The notes: a model not told the origin generated them from the letters alone. Counted from the stretch's first letter, positions 1-7,535 are shown. The stretch: DNA of 50,098 bases from Eubacterium sp. (GCA_021769965.1 JAETRU010000030.1:1-50098); one strand, 5' to 3'. Translations and numbers: made by a program.

Positions 1-115
1 GAGCAAGCGGGACGCAGACCCTGATCCACGACTTGGGGCAGGCAAGGAATACTTTGTTCTGTTAAAAATACATTGGAGTTGTCAACAAAAAACTCCACAA
101 CAACTTGACACGACC
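1..115 (+). repeat. Terminal inverted repeat, left copy (end of an insertion sequence)
   Basis: Bases 1-115 are the exact reverse complement of the last 115 bases of the window. An open frame at 3-65 ends in a stop and encodes a short tail (LIHDLGQARNTLFC preceded by ASGTQT), which looks like the C-terminus of a transposase. It is followed by about 50 bp of non-coding DNA ending near a GTGTCAAGTTGTTG-type tip. I read this as the 3' end of an insertion sequence whose body lies outside the window. The IS family is not recognised. Such a repeat is the usual reason an assembly stops. Confidence 0.6.
3..65 (+). pseudogene. C-terminal tail of a probable transposase (partial at window edge)
   Basis: Twenty codons ending in TAA at 63-65 are visible; the rest of the gene would lie to the left of the window. 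The same peptide is encoded on the minus strand at 50034-50096. The repetition at both contig ends is the reason for calling it a transposase fragment. The peptide alone is too short to assign a family. Confidence 0.35.
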
Positions 116-131
116 GTCACTGACCTTGCAA

Positions 132-160
132 TTGACAAATCCGATTTCATGCTGTATAAT
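132..160 (+). promoter_or_regulatory. Consensus sigma-A promoter for the MATE gene
   Basis: TTGACA at 132-137 and TATAAT at 155-160 are separated by 17 bp, a perfect vegetative promoter. It starts a leader of about 210 nt that contains two terminator-like hairpins before the MATE start codon. Confidence 0.85.
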
Positions 161-204
161 AATTAAGCTTGCTCGGAGGGCAAATCATTCATTAGAAATG
201 ATGG

Positions 205-254
205 GCTGGATAAGGCAACAGGCTGAGATGCCTGTAACTTTATCCGGCTTTTTT
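205..254 (+). terminator. Leader hairpin 1 with U tract (putative attenuator)
   Basis: GCTGGATAA at 205-213 pairs with TTATCCGGC at 240-248. Inside sits a second stem, ACAGGC with GCCTGT. Six T follow directly at 249-254. This is a full intrinsic terminator only 45 bp after the promoter and 125 bp before the efflux gene, so read-through or antitermination would be needed for expression. Confidence 0.7.
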
Positions 255-326
255 GTTGTTACGATTCATTCAGAAGTCATCGGAGGTTCTGCGGCCGCAG
301 CCGTAAGGACGATAAAGATGTCGAGT

Positions 327-365
327 GCGCTCGGTTATAAATGGATTACCGAGCGCTATTTTTAT
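327..365 (+). terminator. Leader hairpin 2 with T-rich tail
   Basis: GCGCTCGGT at 327-335 and ACCGAGCGC at 348-356 form a 9-bp perfect stem followed by TATTTTTATG. It ends 5 bp before the Shine-Dalgarno of the MATE gene. It could be a second attenuator or a structure affecting ribosome access. Confidence 0.5.
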
Positions 366-379
366 GTTTAGGAGGAAAA

Positions 380-1732
380 ATGGATATGGACTTACTGACA
401 AGCAAAATTAAACCTATGTATTTTAAGTATTTAACTGCTGCTTTTGGCAGCGCGTTGATTTCTTCAATTTATGGCGTTGTCGATATAGCGATGGTTGGCC
501 AGTATCAAGGGCCAAGCGGTACAGCGGCGCTTGCCGTGGTTGCTCCAATTTGGAATATCATATACAGTTTAGGTCTGCTGATGGGCATTGGCGGCAGTGT
601 GCTTTTCAGCACATTGCGGGGAAAATCTGAGGAGAACAGAAAGGACTCCAATGAGTATTTTACCGCTGCCCTGATTGGTGTTGCCATTTTAGCTGTAATT
701 ACATGGGCGGGAGTCATCTTCTTTGACCATGGGTTACTGATGCTGTTTGGTGCAGAGGAAACATTGCTCCCGCTTGCCAAACAGTACTTATTTCCTGTAA
801 AGTTTGTAGTTCCGAGTTTTCTGCTCACACAGTTAATGGCGGCTTTTCTTCGCAATGACGGAAATCCCGGACTTGCCACAAAATCCGTACTATTCGGCGG
901 AGTTTTCAATGTTTTCGGAGACTGGTTCTTTGTATTCGTTTTGGACATGGGAATTATGGGCGCCGGTCTTGCTACAGCTATGGGTTCTGTGTTTTCCCTG
1001 CTCATGATGCTGACACATTTCCGCAGTAAAAAGAACACACTGAAATTAGTAAAGCCGACAAAGCTGTTATCGAAACTGAAATCTATCAGCATAACCGGAT
1101 TCTCCACTTTCTTCATCGATGTGGCAATGGGAATTTTAACAATGCTGTTTAACCGTCAGATTTTGAAATATCTTGGTACAGATGCTCTATCTGTTTACGG
1201 TATTATTATCAACATCAGCACCTTTGTTCAGTGCTGCGCGTACAGTATCGGTCAGGCTTCTCAACCGATTATCTCCACCAACTTCGGAGCTAAGCAGTGG
1301 AAACGCATCAGCCAGGTTTTAAAATATGCTTTGGGAACAGCGGTCGTATTTGGTTTGATCTGGACAGCGCTGGCTGAACTTGTACCAAATCTCTTCGTCC
1401 GTATCTTCATGACACCGACAGAAGAGATCCTCACGATTGCTCCGAATATTATCCGCAGTTATGGAATCAGCTTCCTGCTTTTACCCTTTAATATTTTCTC
1501 AACTTACTATTTCCAAGCGTTGATGAAACCCACTGCGTCTTTCCTCGTTTCCGTGGGTAGAGGCGCAGTCATCAGCGGCATTTTGATTTATCTTTTGCCT
1601 GCTTCGCTGGGTGCAAATGCTGTTTGGTTCGCAATGCCTGTTACGGAGTTAATTGTTGCAATCGCTGTCGCGGCTGCAATGATTCGATATTCAAAGCAGT
1701 TATCAGCGAATACACACGCTCAACTGCACTAA
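380..1732 (+). CDS. MATE family multidrug/sodium efflux transporter
   Basis: A 450-residue polytopic membrane protein of the MATE (multi-antimicrobial extrusion) family, which exports cationic drugs or metabolites in exchange for Na+ or H+. Roughly 12 hydrophobic segments run along the chain in two similar halves. The N-terminal half has the MATE-like stretch SSIYGVVDIAMVGQY and the second half has INISTFVQCCAYSIGQASQP, typical of the MepA/DinF-like branch. The start at 380 (MDMDLL) is chosen because GGAGG at 371-375 lies 4 bp upstream; a longer in-frame start at 341 would fall inside leader hairpin 2. The gene stands alone between its promoter and a hairpin at 1757-1800. Substrate cannot be told from sequence. 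Confidence 0.9.
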   Translation: MDMDLLTSKIKPMYFKYLTAAFGSALISSIYGVVDIAMVGQYQGPSGTAALAVVAPIWNIIYSLGLLMGIGGSVLFSTLRGKSEENRKDSNEYFTAALIGVAILAVITWAGVIFFDHGLLMLFGAEETLLPLAKQYLFPVKFVVPSFLLTQLMAAFLRNDGNPGLATKSVLFGGVFNVFGDWFFVFVLDMGIMGAGLATAMGSVFSLLMMLTHFRSKKNTLKLVKPTKLLSKLKSISITGFSTFFIDVAMGILTMLFNRQILKYLGTDALSVYGIIINISTFVQCCAYSIGQASQPIISTNFGAKQWKRISQVLKYALGTAVVFGLIWTALAELVPNLFVRIFMTPTEEILTIAPNIIRSYGISFLLLPFNIFSTYYFQALMKPTASFLVSVGRGAVISGILIYLLPASLGANAVWFAMPVTELIVAIAVAAAMIRYSKQLSANTHAQLH

Positions 1733-1756
1733 TATGTTTGTGTGCCATGCCCTGCA

Positions 1757-1805
1757 CACAAAAGAAAGAACGCTAACTTTGTATCAAAATTAGCGTTCTT
1801 ATTTG
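1757..1805 (-). terminator. Bidirectional hairpin; probable displaced native ssrA terminator
   Basis: AAGAACGCTAA at 1766-1776 pairs with TTAGCGTTCTT at 1790-1800. Read on the minus strand the stem is followed by a T-rich run (TTTCTTTTGTG, 1757-1767 region), a good intrinsic terminator. It lies immediately after the distal copy of the tmRNA 3' end (CCA at 1804-1806), the spacing expected of an ssrA terminator. It can also stop the MATE transcript from the other side. Confidence 0.7.
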
Positions 1806-1822
1806 GTGGAGATGAGGAGAAT
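1804..1822. other. Distal attachment core (copy of tmRNA 3' end)
   Basis: TGGTGGAGATGAGGAGAAT is identical over 19 bp to the reverse complement of the tmRNA 3' end at 16336-16354. With the nearby integrase remnant this marks the distal att site of an element inserted into ssrA. Confidence 0.75.
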
Positions 1823-2034
1823 TACGCGTCTTGCTTCCGCAATCCGCCGCCCTGCGGCTCCCCTCTCGGTCGCCTCGGACCGTGACCTATTCTCAGCTCC
1901 ACCGGACCTGCTCATTTCACGGTCACGCTCTTGAAGCCCTAGCCAGATTTGCGCTGCAAATCTATGGCAGGTCTCATGTCAAAACGCCCCAGCTTTAGCT
2001 GGCTGGCGTTGACGGCTAGAGTTCGACTCTCTAC
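1804..2034. repeat. Structured element-end repeat, copy 1 (about 230 bp)
   Basis: This begins with the tmRNA-3'-like core and is repeated directly at 16100-16329. The last 117 bp (1918-2034) are identical to 16213-16329; the first half has diverged. Several dyads are visible: a long stem GTCAACGCC/GGCGTTTTGAC around CCAGCT-AGCTGG, AGATTTGC/GCAAATCT, GACCGTGA/TCACGGTC, and smaller ones. The right end (about 2014-2032) resembles a T-arm, AGAGTTCGACTCTCT. No ORF is convincing. It may be an attachment/arm-site region or a non-coding RNA. Confidence 0.6.
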
Positions 2035-2090
2035 TTTCTCGCTGTTTTGTTTGAAAAAAGTCACGTTTTACACCCAATCAATACAGTATG

Positions 2091-2426
2091 CTATTCAGAC
2101 TCTAAATCAGCGATATAATCATCGAAGCTTTCAATAGAATCAAGTTCCATACGATCAAATACATCTGTGTAAGTATCAAGAGTAGTTCTTATATCTGTAT
2201 GACCAAGCCAGCCTTTAAGCACCACCGGCTCTATGCCGGCCTCGATGCATCTTGTTGCAAAGGTATGCCTCAGGCAGTGCTGTCTGAAACCCTTAAGTCC
2301 TGCTCTTTTGCACACAGTATTAAAGGCACTGCTAACTCTCGATGTCGATATTATAACATTATTTCGTGAATCGTAGAAGATAAGTCCGTAAGGATTTTCC
2401 TTCATTTCTCCAAGAGCTTCTTCAAG
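2091..2426 (-). pseudogene. Tyrosine recombinase (integrase), C-terminal remnant
   Basis: The surviving part is about the last 110 residues of a phage/ICE-type tyrosine integrase. It keeps the box II motif HCLRHTFATR (HxxR), the GWLGHTDIRTT motif with the catalytic His, and the nucleophile region TLDTYTDV. The N-terminal arm-binding domain and the first catalytic Arg are missing because the frame is cut at 2427 by the end of the IS66 element. The missing half is not found on the other side of the IS. It ends 57 bp from the structured repeat at 1804-2034, the usual place for an integrase, so it was probably the enzyme that inserted the island into ssrA. Confidence 0.8.
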
Positions 2427-2515
2427 GTAAGCGTCAAAAAGCAGGCAAGTTAAGCGGATAAAAAACAGGATATCTCTGTTTGCGAGATATCCCGGGGTCT
2501 TCTGTTATTAAGTTT

Positions 2516-4123
2516 TTATGCTTCGGCTTCCGGTTCTTTCCGTCTGCATGTATCGGGGATTTTTTCTGACCATGGAAGAAGTTCGTCCAGTTCCTCTTTT
2601 GTCAAGGCCTTTTCGCTTTTTCCTCTCAGCTCTTCAAAAATGTAATTGAAGTACTCAAACAGCAGCAGCCCGTTTTCTTTTGCTGTAATAGCCAGGCTGT
2701 ACCATACGGCGCTGCTGTCTGCTCCCTTTGGTGTATTACAAAACAGCCAGTTTTTTCTGCCCATTACAAAAGGTCGTATTGCTCTCTCCGCTATGTTGTT
2801 GGAAAGCTCAATCTGTGCATCTTTGAAGTAATTCTCCAGATATTCTTTTTCGTTCAGGCAGTATTTCAGTGCCTTACTTATTGCTGTATTGGCAGGGCCT
2901 GTTTTTTCTCTTTCTTTCTCTGCCCATTTTAAGAACTGCTCCAGCACTTTCCTGATGTGCTTTTCTTTCCACGCAAGCCGCTCTTCTTCCGGAATTTTTT
3001 TCGCTCTCGCATCCAGGGCGAACAGCACATTACAATACCGGACTCCTTTTCTCTCCGGACTCTTCCTGTTTAGTGCCCCTGCCTTTTTCACTGCCTTTTC
3101 CGCATCAACAAATTTTCTTCTTACATGGGCAAGGCAGCCGACCCGTACAACATCCTTCACTTTGTTGTATCCGTCATATCCGTCACACTGCAGGATTCCT
3201 TCATAACCCTTTAGGAACTCACAGGGCACATCACCTGCGCGGGAAGGGGCATAATGATACAGCACAATCGGATGCATGCTGGTATGATTGTTTGCAAACA
3301 GCCACATGTAGCTTTTGCTCTCCGCTTTTCTTCCGGGCTCCCTTAAAACCTGTACCGGTGTCTCATCTGCATGCAGATATGTTTCCTCCAGCAGATGCTC
3401 CTTCATCCTCTCATACAGCTGTTTACCATACTGCTGTGCTGTGCGCACTACCCAGTGGGAAAGGTTCTGCCGGCTCAGCTTCAATCCATAGCTTTTGAAA
3501 TCTTCCGCTGTTTTGTACAGCGATGTACGGTCTTCAAATTTCCTGCACAGGATAAATGCCATCAGGGATGGGGAAAGCAGCGCACCATGCAGCAGCGGCG
3601 CAGGGGCTTTTGCCTGGATAATCGGTGTATGCTCTGCATTCTTTTCACATTCTCTGCATACATAAGTATAGCTTAGATGTTCATGTACCTGTACTTTTGC
3701 AGGAATGATTTCAATCTCCTTGCGTACAGTCTTTTTCATGACTGCCAGAGGACTTCCGCACTGCGGACATACAGCTTCCTCTCCGCTTAAGGTATATTCC
3801 GTCACTGTTTTTGCAATATTTTTTAATTTGACTTCCTTTGCGCCTTTGGTCTTTTTCTTCCTTGGCGGTTTTACCTGCTCCATCTTCGGTTCAGGCTGCG
3901 TATCTGTATCTGCTTCTTCTGCCTCATTAAAAAAATTCAGCTGTTCTTCTCCCGCTTTGCTCTGTTCGGAACTTGCACCGTATTTCTTCTTTGTCATCAG
4001 GCGGATCTGTTCTTCATAAACTTCAGCTTTCTGTTTCCATTGTTCTGCTTCTGCAGATACCTGTACCGCATATTCTTCTAATTCTTTTCGCGGCATTTCT
4101 GCCAGTTCTATCTTCTTAACCAT
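2516..4123 (-). CDS. tnpC: IS66 family transposase TnpC
   Basis: The 535-residue DDE transposase of IS66 elements. An N-terminal coiled coil (about residues 15-50) is followed by a basic linker and a zinc-ribbon-like pair of CxxC motifs (CPQCGS near 118, CREC near 156). The catalytic core has HADETPVQVL, LQCDGYDGYNK and, late, SNNIAERAIRPFVMGRKNW, which carry the expected D, D and E. The C-terminus has the small IS66 extension ELDELLPWS. Length is normal for the family, so the gene looks intact. It lies 63 bp downstream of the accessory gene. Confidence 0.92.
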   Translation of the reverse strand: MVKKIELAEMPRKELEEYAVQVSAEAEQWKQKAEVYEEQIRLMTKKKYGASSEQSKAGEEQLNFFNEAEEADTDTQPEPKMEQVKPPRKKKTKGAKEVKLKNIAKTVTEYTLSGEEAVCPQCGSPLAVMKKTVRKEIEIIPAKVQVHEHLSYTYVCRECEKNAEHTPIIQAKAPAPLLHGALLSPSLMAFILCRKFEDRTSLYKTAEDFKSYGLKLSRQNLSHWVVRTAQQYGKQLYERMKEHLLEETYLHADETPVQVLREPGRKAESKSYMWLFANNHTSMHPIVLYHYAPSRAGDVPCEFLKGYEGILQCDGYDGYNKVKDVVRVGCLAHVRRKFVDAEKAVKKAGALNRKSPERKGVRYCNVLFALDARAKKIPEEERLAWKEKHIRKVLEQFLKWAEKEREKTGPANTAISKALKYCLNEKEYLENYFKDAQIELSNNIAERAIRPFVMGRKNWLFCNTPKGADSSAVWYSLAITAKENGLLLFEYFNYIFEELRGKSEKALTKEELDELLPWSEKIPDTCRRKEPEAEA

Positions 4124-4186
4124 ACTTTAATTATACCAGAAATCATTGATTTTTCAATGGTTTTTGGGGTTTTGGCAGATACTTTT

Positions 4187-4684
4187 TCATAGCATTTGCA
4201 GAATGCTTTCCATCATCTGTTCAGAAAAAAATCTGTCTGTCTCCGGCCACTTTATACTGCCGTTTTCTTTATGGGATTTTGTAAAAAGAAAACCAACGCC
4301 TGTCCAGCGAAGCATGCAGACCGTTTTGCGGTCCGGACTGAGAAACAGATAATCGTCCCCGCTATATGCATCCATTTTCATCACATTGCCAATGACTGCC
4401 AGCAGTGTATCCTTCCCAAGACACGGTGCCGGCGGTCTGTAAAGGTGCAAAATCTTTCCTGTCCCTTGATTCGGATAGTCCAGACGGCATGCATCTTCAA
4501 GGATGAACTGAGCAGGTTTTCTCAATTCCGGCAGAATTCCTTTCTTCCTGTATCGTCTTTTCATCTCAAAGTAGACGCCTATGGAAATATCATGTTCACG
4601 GCACCATTGCCGCTGGGATATGGGTGCATTGACTGCTTCTTCAAAGATTTTGAACCAGTCTTCTGCTTTTCTCAGTTTTTTCAT
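4187..4684 (-). CDS. IS66 accessory protein, TnpA-like and TnpB-like parts in one frame
   Basis: The 165 residues appear to join two IS66 accessory proteins that are usually separate. Residues 1-50 (RKAEDWFKIFEEA, SQRQWCREHDIS, YFEMKRRYRKKG) resemble the helix-turn-helix TnpA. Residues about 100-150 (MDAYSGDDYLFLSPDRKTVCMLRWTG followed by GSIKWP) resemble the core of TnpB, which normally has a phenylalanine-rich DPFSG-FVFCN-RRRD-KILYWDRDG-RFRWP pattern. The start has a good GAGGAATC Shine-Dalgarno. Reading it as a fusion or as a reduced element is inference from motif resemblance. Confidence 0.7.
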   Translation of the reverse strand: MKKLRKAEDWFKIFEEAVNAPISQRQWCREHDISIGVYFEMKRRYRKKGILPELRKPAQFILEDACRLDYPNQGTGKILHLYRPPAPCLGKDTLLAVIGNVMKMDAYSGDDYLFLSPDRKTVCMLRWTGVGFLFTKSHKENGSIKWPETDRFFSEQMMESILQML

Positions 4685-4799
4685 TTGATTCCTCCGTATT
4701 GCTTTTCTGTATTCTATCGGAGGATTGCTTACTTTTCAAGGTGCCTGCTTTTTGGCGCTTACTTCGCAGACCGAAAGACACACAACCCATCAGTCAATA

Positions 4800-4893
4800 G
4801 TTGTGCTAAAAGCCGCAGGTTAAACAGGATTAACACAACTGCAGGCACCCAAAGTTGTGCCAGGAGTGACGAAATAAGCAGAATTAGCACAAC
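4800..4893. repeat. Two tandem 40-bp hairpin elements (GTTGTGCTAA arms)
   Basis: 4800-4839 and 4854-4893 are each 40 bp with outer arms GTTGTGCTAA (degenerate in the second as GTTGTGCCAG) and TTAACACAAC or TTAGCACAAC. A 14-bp spacer separates them. They lie in the gap between the IS66 element and the feoB terminator. No coding frame or U tract explains them. The arm skeleton resembles that of the 39-bp arrays at 16765 and 25567. Confidence 0.6.
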
Positions 4894-4910
4894 TCAGGAG
4901 CACATTCCCA

Positions 4911-4967
4911 TCAAAAAAAACAGAAAAGCCGCAGGCATTAACGGAAATCGCCGTCAATGCCTGCGGC
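4911..4967 (-). terminator. Intrinsic terminator of feoAB
   Basis: GCCGCAGGCATT at 4928-4939 pairs with AATGCCTGCGGC at 4956-4967, extended inwards by ACGG/CCGT. On the minus strand the stem is followed by TTTTCTG and eight T. It lies 83 bp past the feoB stop codon. Confidence 0.88.
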
Positions 4968-5049
4968 CACAGCTTATTTCAGCTTATTTCAGCACATTTC
5001 AGTTCAGCGCTGCATGCATCTGCAGCGAAAAATGCATCTCTTCTCCTTT

Positions 5050-7404
5050 TTATCCAATCAAAAAGCCTCCGGCCGCATTGACAACAAATGCGACAATCCA
5101 CGCTACCAGACACTGCAGAACGACCACAGCAACGGCCCATTTTCCGCCCAGTTCCTTTCTGACCGCTCCGATTGCCGCAACGCACGGCGTATACAGAAGG
5201 GTAAAGACCAGAAATACGATGGCGGAAAGCGGTGTAAATATGGTAGTAAGCGCATCGATTCCGTTTCCGAGAAGCACCGTCATAGTGCTGACAACGCTTT
5301 CCTTTGCCGTAAAGCCTGTAATCAGCGCCGTAGAAACGCGCCAGTCCCCAAAACCCAGCGGCGCGAAAATCGGCGCTATAAAACCGCCAATCAAAGCCAG
5401 CAGGCTGTCATGGGAATCGCTGACTACATTAAAGTGACTGTCAAAGGTCTGCAGGAACCAGATAATCAGCGTTGCCACAAAAATCACTGTAAAGGCCCTT
5501 GTGATAAAATCCTTTGCCTTGTCCCAAATCAGCCTTCCCACACTTTTCAGCCCCGGGAAGCGGTAGTTAGGCAGTTCCATAACAAAAGGCACCGGTTCGC
5601 CTTTAAATTTTGTATTTCCCAAAATCAGTGCGTAAAGCACCGCCACGATAATGCCCGTAAAATACATCAGGGTCATAACCAGTGCGCCGTGATCCGGGAA
5701 AAAGGCTGCCGTCAGAAGTCCATAAATCGGCAGCTTTGCAGAGCAGCTCATAAACGGCGTCAGCATGATGGTCATTTTACGGTCACGCTCGGAAGGCAGG
5801 GTTCTCGTCGCCATGATGGCAGGAACCGTACAGCCGAATCCGATAATCATCGGTACAAAACTCCGTCCCGACAAGCCCAGCTTTCGCAGAATTTTATCCA
5901 TGACAAAGGCCACACGCGCCATATATCCGCTGTCCTCCAAAATGGACAGGAAGAAAAACAGAGTTACGATGGTTGGAAGGAAACTCAGCACGCTGCCCAC
6001 GCCTGCGAAAGCACCGTCAATCACCAGCGAGTGAATAACCGGATTGATTTCCGCCGCGGTAAGTGCGCTGTCAGTCAAATCCGTAAGCCAGCCGATTCCC
6101 GATTCCATCAGGTCCGAAAGCCATGCGCCGATCACCCCGAAAGTCAGCCAGAAAATCAGCGCCATAATGCCGATAAAGCTTGGAATTGCAGTGAATTTTC
6201 CCGTCAGGACGCGGTCCATCGCCTGACTGCGCATATGCTCTTTACTCTCCGCCGGCTTTACCACAGTGGCTCTGCAGACTTTGTCGATAAAGGAAAAACG
6301 CATGTTGGCAAGGGTTGCCGTCCTGTCCATGCCGCTTTCCTTTTCCAGCTGCAGAATAATGTGTTCCAAAAGTTCCTGCTCGTTCTGATCCAGTTCCAGT
6401 TTTTCCAGAATCAGTTTATCGCCTTCAATCAGTTTTCCGGCTGCAAAGCGGGGCGGAATGCCTTTTGCGGCTGCGTGGTCATCGATCAAATGCATGATGG
6501 AGTGCAGGCATCTGTGCAGCGCACCGCCGTCTTCCGCATTTGCGTCACAGAAATCCATTCTGCCCGGGCATTCCCGGAATTTTGCCACGTGAACAGCATG
6601 GTCGATCAGTTCCTCAATACCTTCGTTTTTGGCAGCGGAAATCGGAATAACCGGAATGCCCAGTGCCGCTTCCAGTTCGTTGATCTTGATTGTACCGCCG
6701 TTTGCGTGAACCTCGTCCATCATATTCAGAGCCAGAACCATCGGAATGTTCAGCTCGATCAGCTGCATAGTCAAATACAGATTCCGCTCGATGTTGGTGG
6801 CATCCACAATATTGATAATTCCCTTCGGTTTATCGTTTAAGAAAAACTCTCTGGTGACGATTTCCTCGCTGGTGTAAGGGGACATAGAATAAATACCCGG
6901 AAGGTCAGTCACCAGCGTATTGCTCATTTTACCGATCTGGCCGTCTTTTCTGTCGACCGTTACGCCGGGAAAGTTGCCCACATGCTGGTTAGAGCCTGTC
7001 AGCCGGTTAAAAAGCGTCGTCTTTCCGCAGTTCTGATTGCCGGCAAGACCAAAGGTCAGGATTTCGTTTTCGGAAAGCGCTGCTCCCTTCGGCGCAGTGT
7101 GAAATTTCCCCATTTCACCGAGGCCCGGATGCTCCACCTTTCCAAAGTCTACGCTGCCGCCGTCCGCATCATCGCTGCTGCCGGCAGGTTCCACCTGAAT
7201 TTCTTTCGCATCGGAAAGTCTCAAAGTCAGCTCATAGCCCCAAATCCTGTATTCGATTGGATCGCCCATGGGCGCTGCTTTTATATATGTAATGGTTTTG
7301 CCCGGAATCAGTCCCATGTCGAGGAAATGCTGCCGCAGAGAGCCGCTTCCGCCTACGGACAAAATCCTGGCCGTTTCACCTTTTTTCAGTTGATCTAAGG
7401 TCAT
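5050..7404 (-). CDS. feoB: Ferrous iron transporter FeoB with N-terminal FeoA domain
   Basis: A 784-residue fusion. Residues 1-75 are an SH3-like FeoA domain (TLDQLKKGETARILSVGG, LRQHFLDMGLIPG). After a linker comes the FeoB G domain with GNQNCGKTTLFNRLTG (P-loop), VGNFPGVTVD, DLPGIYSM and NMMD motifs, then the helical regulatory part. The membrane half has two Gate motifs, including SGRSFVPMIIGFGCTVPAIMATR and FTLLYTPCVAAIGAVRKELG. It imports Fe2+ across the cytoplasmic membrane. The start has a strong AGGAGG. Expression is probably iron controlled (promoter and dyad at 7444-7477). Fused FeoA-FeoB proteins are known in anaerobes. It lies inside the ssrA island. Confidence 0.95.
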   Translation of the reverse strand: MTLDQLKKGETARILSVGGSGSLRQHFLDMGLIPGKTITYIKAAPMGDPIEYRIWGYELTLRLSDAKEIQVEPAGSSDDADGGSVDFGKVEHPGLGEMGKFHTAPKGAALSENEILTFGLAGNQNCGKTTLFNRLTGSNQHVGNFPGVTVDRKDGQIGKMSNTLVTDLPGIYSMSPYTSEEIVTREFFLNDKPKGIINIVDATNIERNLYLTMQLIELNIPMVLALNMMDEVHANGGTIKINELEAALGIPVIPISAAKNEGIEELIDHAVHVAKFRECPGRMDFCDANAEDGGALHRCLHSIMHLIDDHAAAKGIPPRFAAGKLIEGDKLILEKLELDQNEQELLEHIILQLEKESGMDRTATLANMRFSFIDKVCRATVVKPAESKEHMRSQAMDRVLTGKFTAIPSFIGIMALIFWLTFGVIGAWLSDLMESGIGWLTDLTDSALTAAEINPVIHSLVIDGAFAGVGSVLSFLPTIVTLFFFLSILEDSGYMARVAFVMDKILRKLGLSGRSFVPMIIGFGCTVPAIMATRTLPSERDRKMTIMLTPFMSCSAKLPIYGLLTAAFFPDHGALVMTLMYFTGIIVAVLYALILGNTKFKGEPVPFVMELPNYRFPGLKSVGRLIWDKAKDFITRAFTVIFVATLIIWFLQTFDSHFNVVSDSHDSLLALIGGFIAPIFAPLGFGDWRVSTALITGFTAKESVVSTMTVLLGNGIDALTTIFTPLSAIVFLVFTLLYTPCVAAIGAVRKELGGKWAVAVVVLQCLVAWIVAFVVNAAGGFLIG

Positions 7405-7443
7405 ATACGACCTCCTTTCTTCCTGTTGTATTTTGCAAAGATT

Positions 7444-7477
7444 ATTCTACCACCACCCGGAGTTAGCGTCAACTAAC
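7444..7477 (-). promoter_or_regulatory. feoB promoter with overlapping dyad (candidate DtxR/Fur-type operator)
   Basis: On the minus strand TTGACG (7467-7472) and TAGAAT (7444-7449) are 17 bp apart. The -35 box sits inside a dyad GTTAGTTGACGCTAAC (arms GTTAG and CTAAC, about 7462-7477). Its position over the -35 suits a repressor, and a DtxR-type metal repressor would fit the gene; the regulator itself is not in this window. Confidence 0.6.
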
Positions 7478-7493
7478 AAGTATGTTTTTTTGT

Positions 7494-7522
7494 ACAAAAA
7501 AACCGGAGCGTTTCTGCTCCGG
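7494..7522 (-). terminator. Terminator of the cold-shock gene
   Basis: CCGGAGC at 7503-7509 and GCTCCGG at 7516-7522 form a perfect stem, followed on the minus strand by a run of T (7494-7502 region). It separates the cold-shock gene from feoB. Confidence 0.85.
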
Positions 7523-7535
7523 CTCACTCTATTCT

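Larger units (their letters stand above)
2427..4762 (-). mobile_element. IS66-family insertion sequence
   Basis: The element is 2336 bp long, bounded by terminal inverted repeats GTAAGCGTCAAAAAGCAGGCA at the left (from 2427) and the matching GTAAGCGCCAAAAAGCAGGCA read inwards from 4762, one mismatch. It encodes the DDE transposase TnpC and a fused TnpA-TnpB-like accessory protein on the minus strand. The 8 bp expected as a target duplication differ on the two sides (TCTTCAAG and TTCGCAGA), which suggests a deletion or rearrangement after insertion. Confidence 0.9.

Noticed and set aside
203-260. TPP riboswitch (CTGAGATGCC-like motif in the MATE leader)
   Set aside because: Only the CUGAGA hexamer matches; the ACCYNNNGA-type second half and the pyrimidine and pyrophosphate helices are absent, and the hairpin is explained as a terminator.
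2014-2034. tRNA gene suggested by a T-arm-like sequence
   Set aside because: Only a T-arm-like hairpin is present; no acceptor, D or anticodon arms can be formed from the surrounding sequence.
4957-6840. 627-codon plus-strand frame opposite feoB
   Set aside because: It is rich in His, Gln, Arg and Asn in the manner of an antisense shadow, has no ribosome site, and the minus strand carries an unmistakable feoB.
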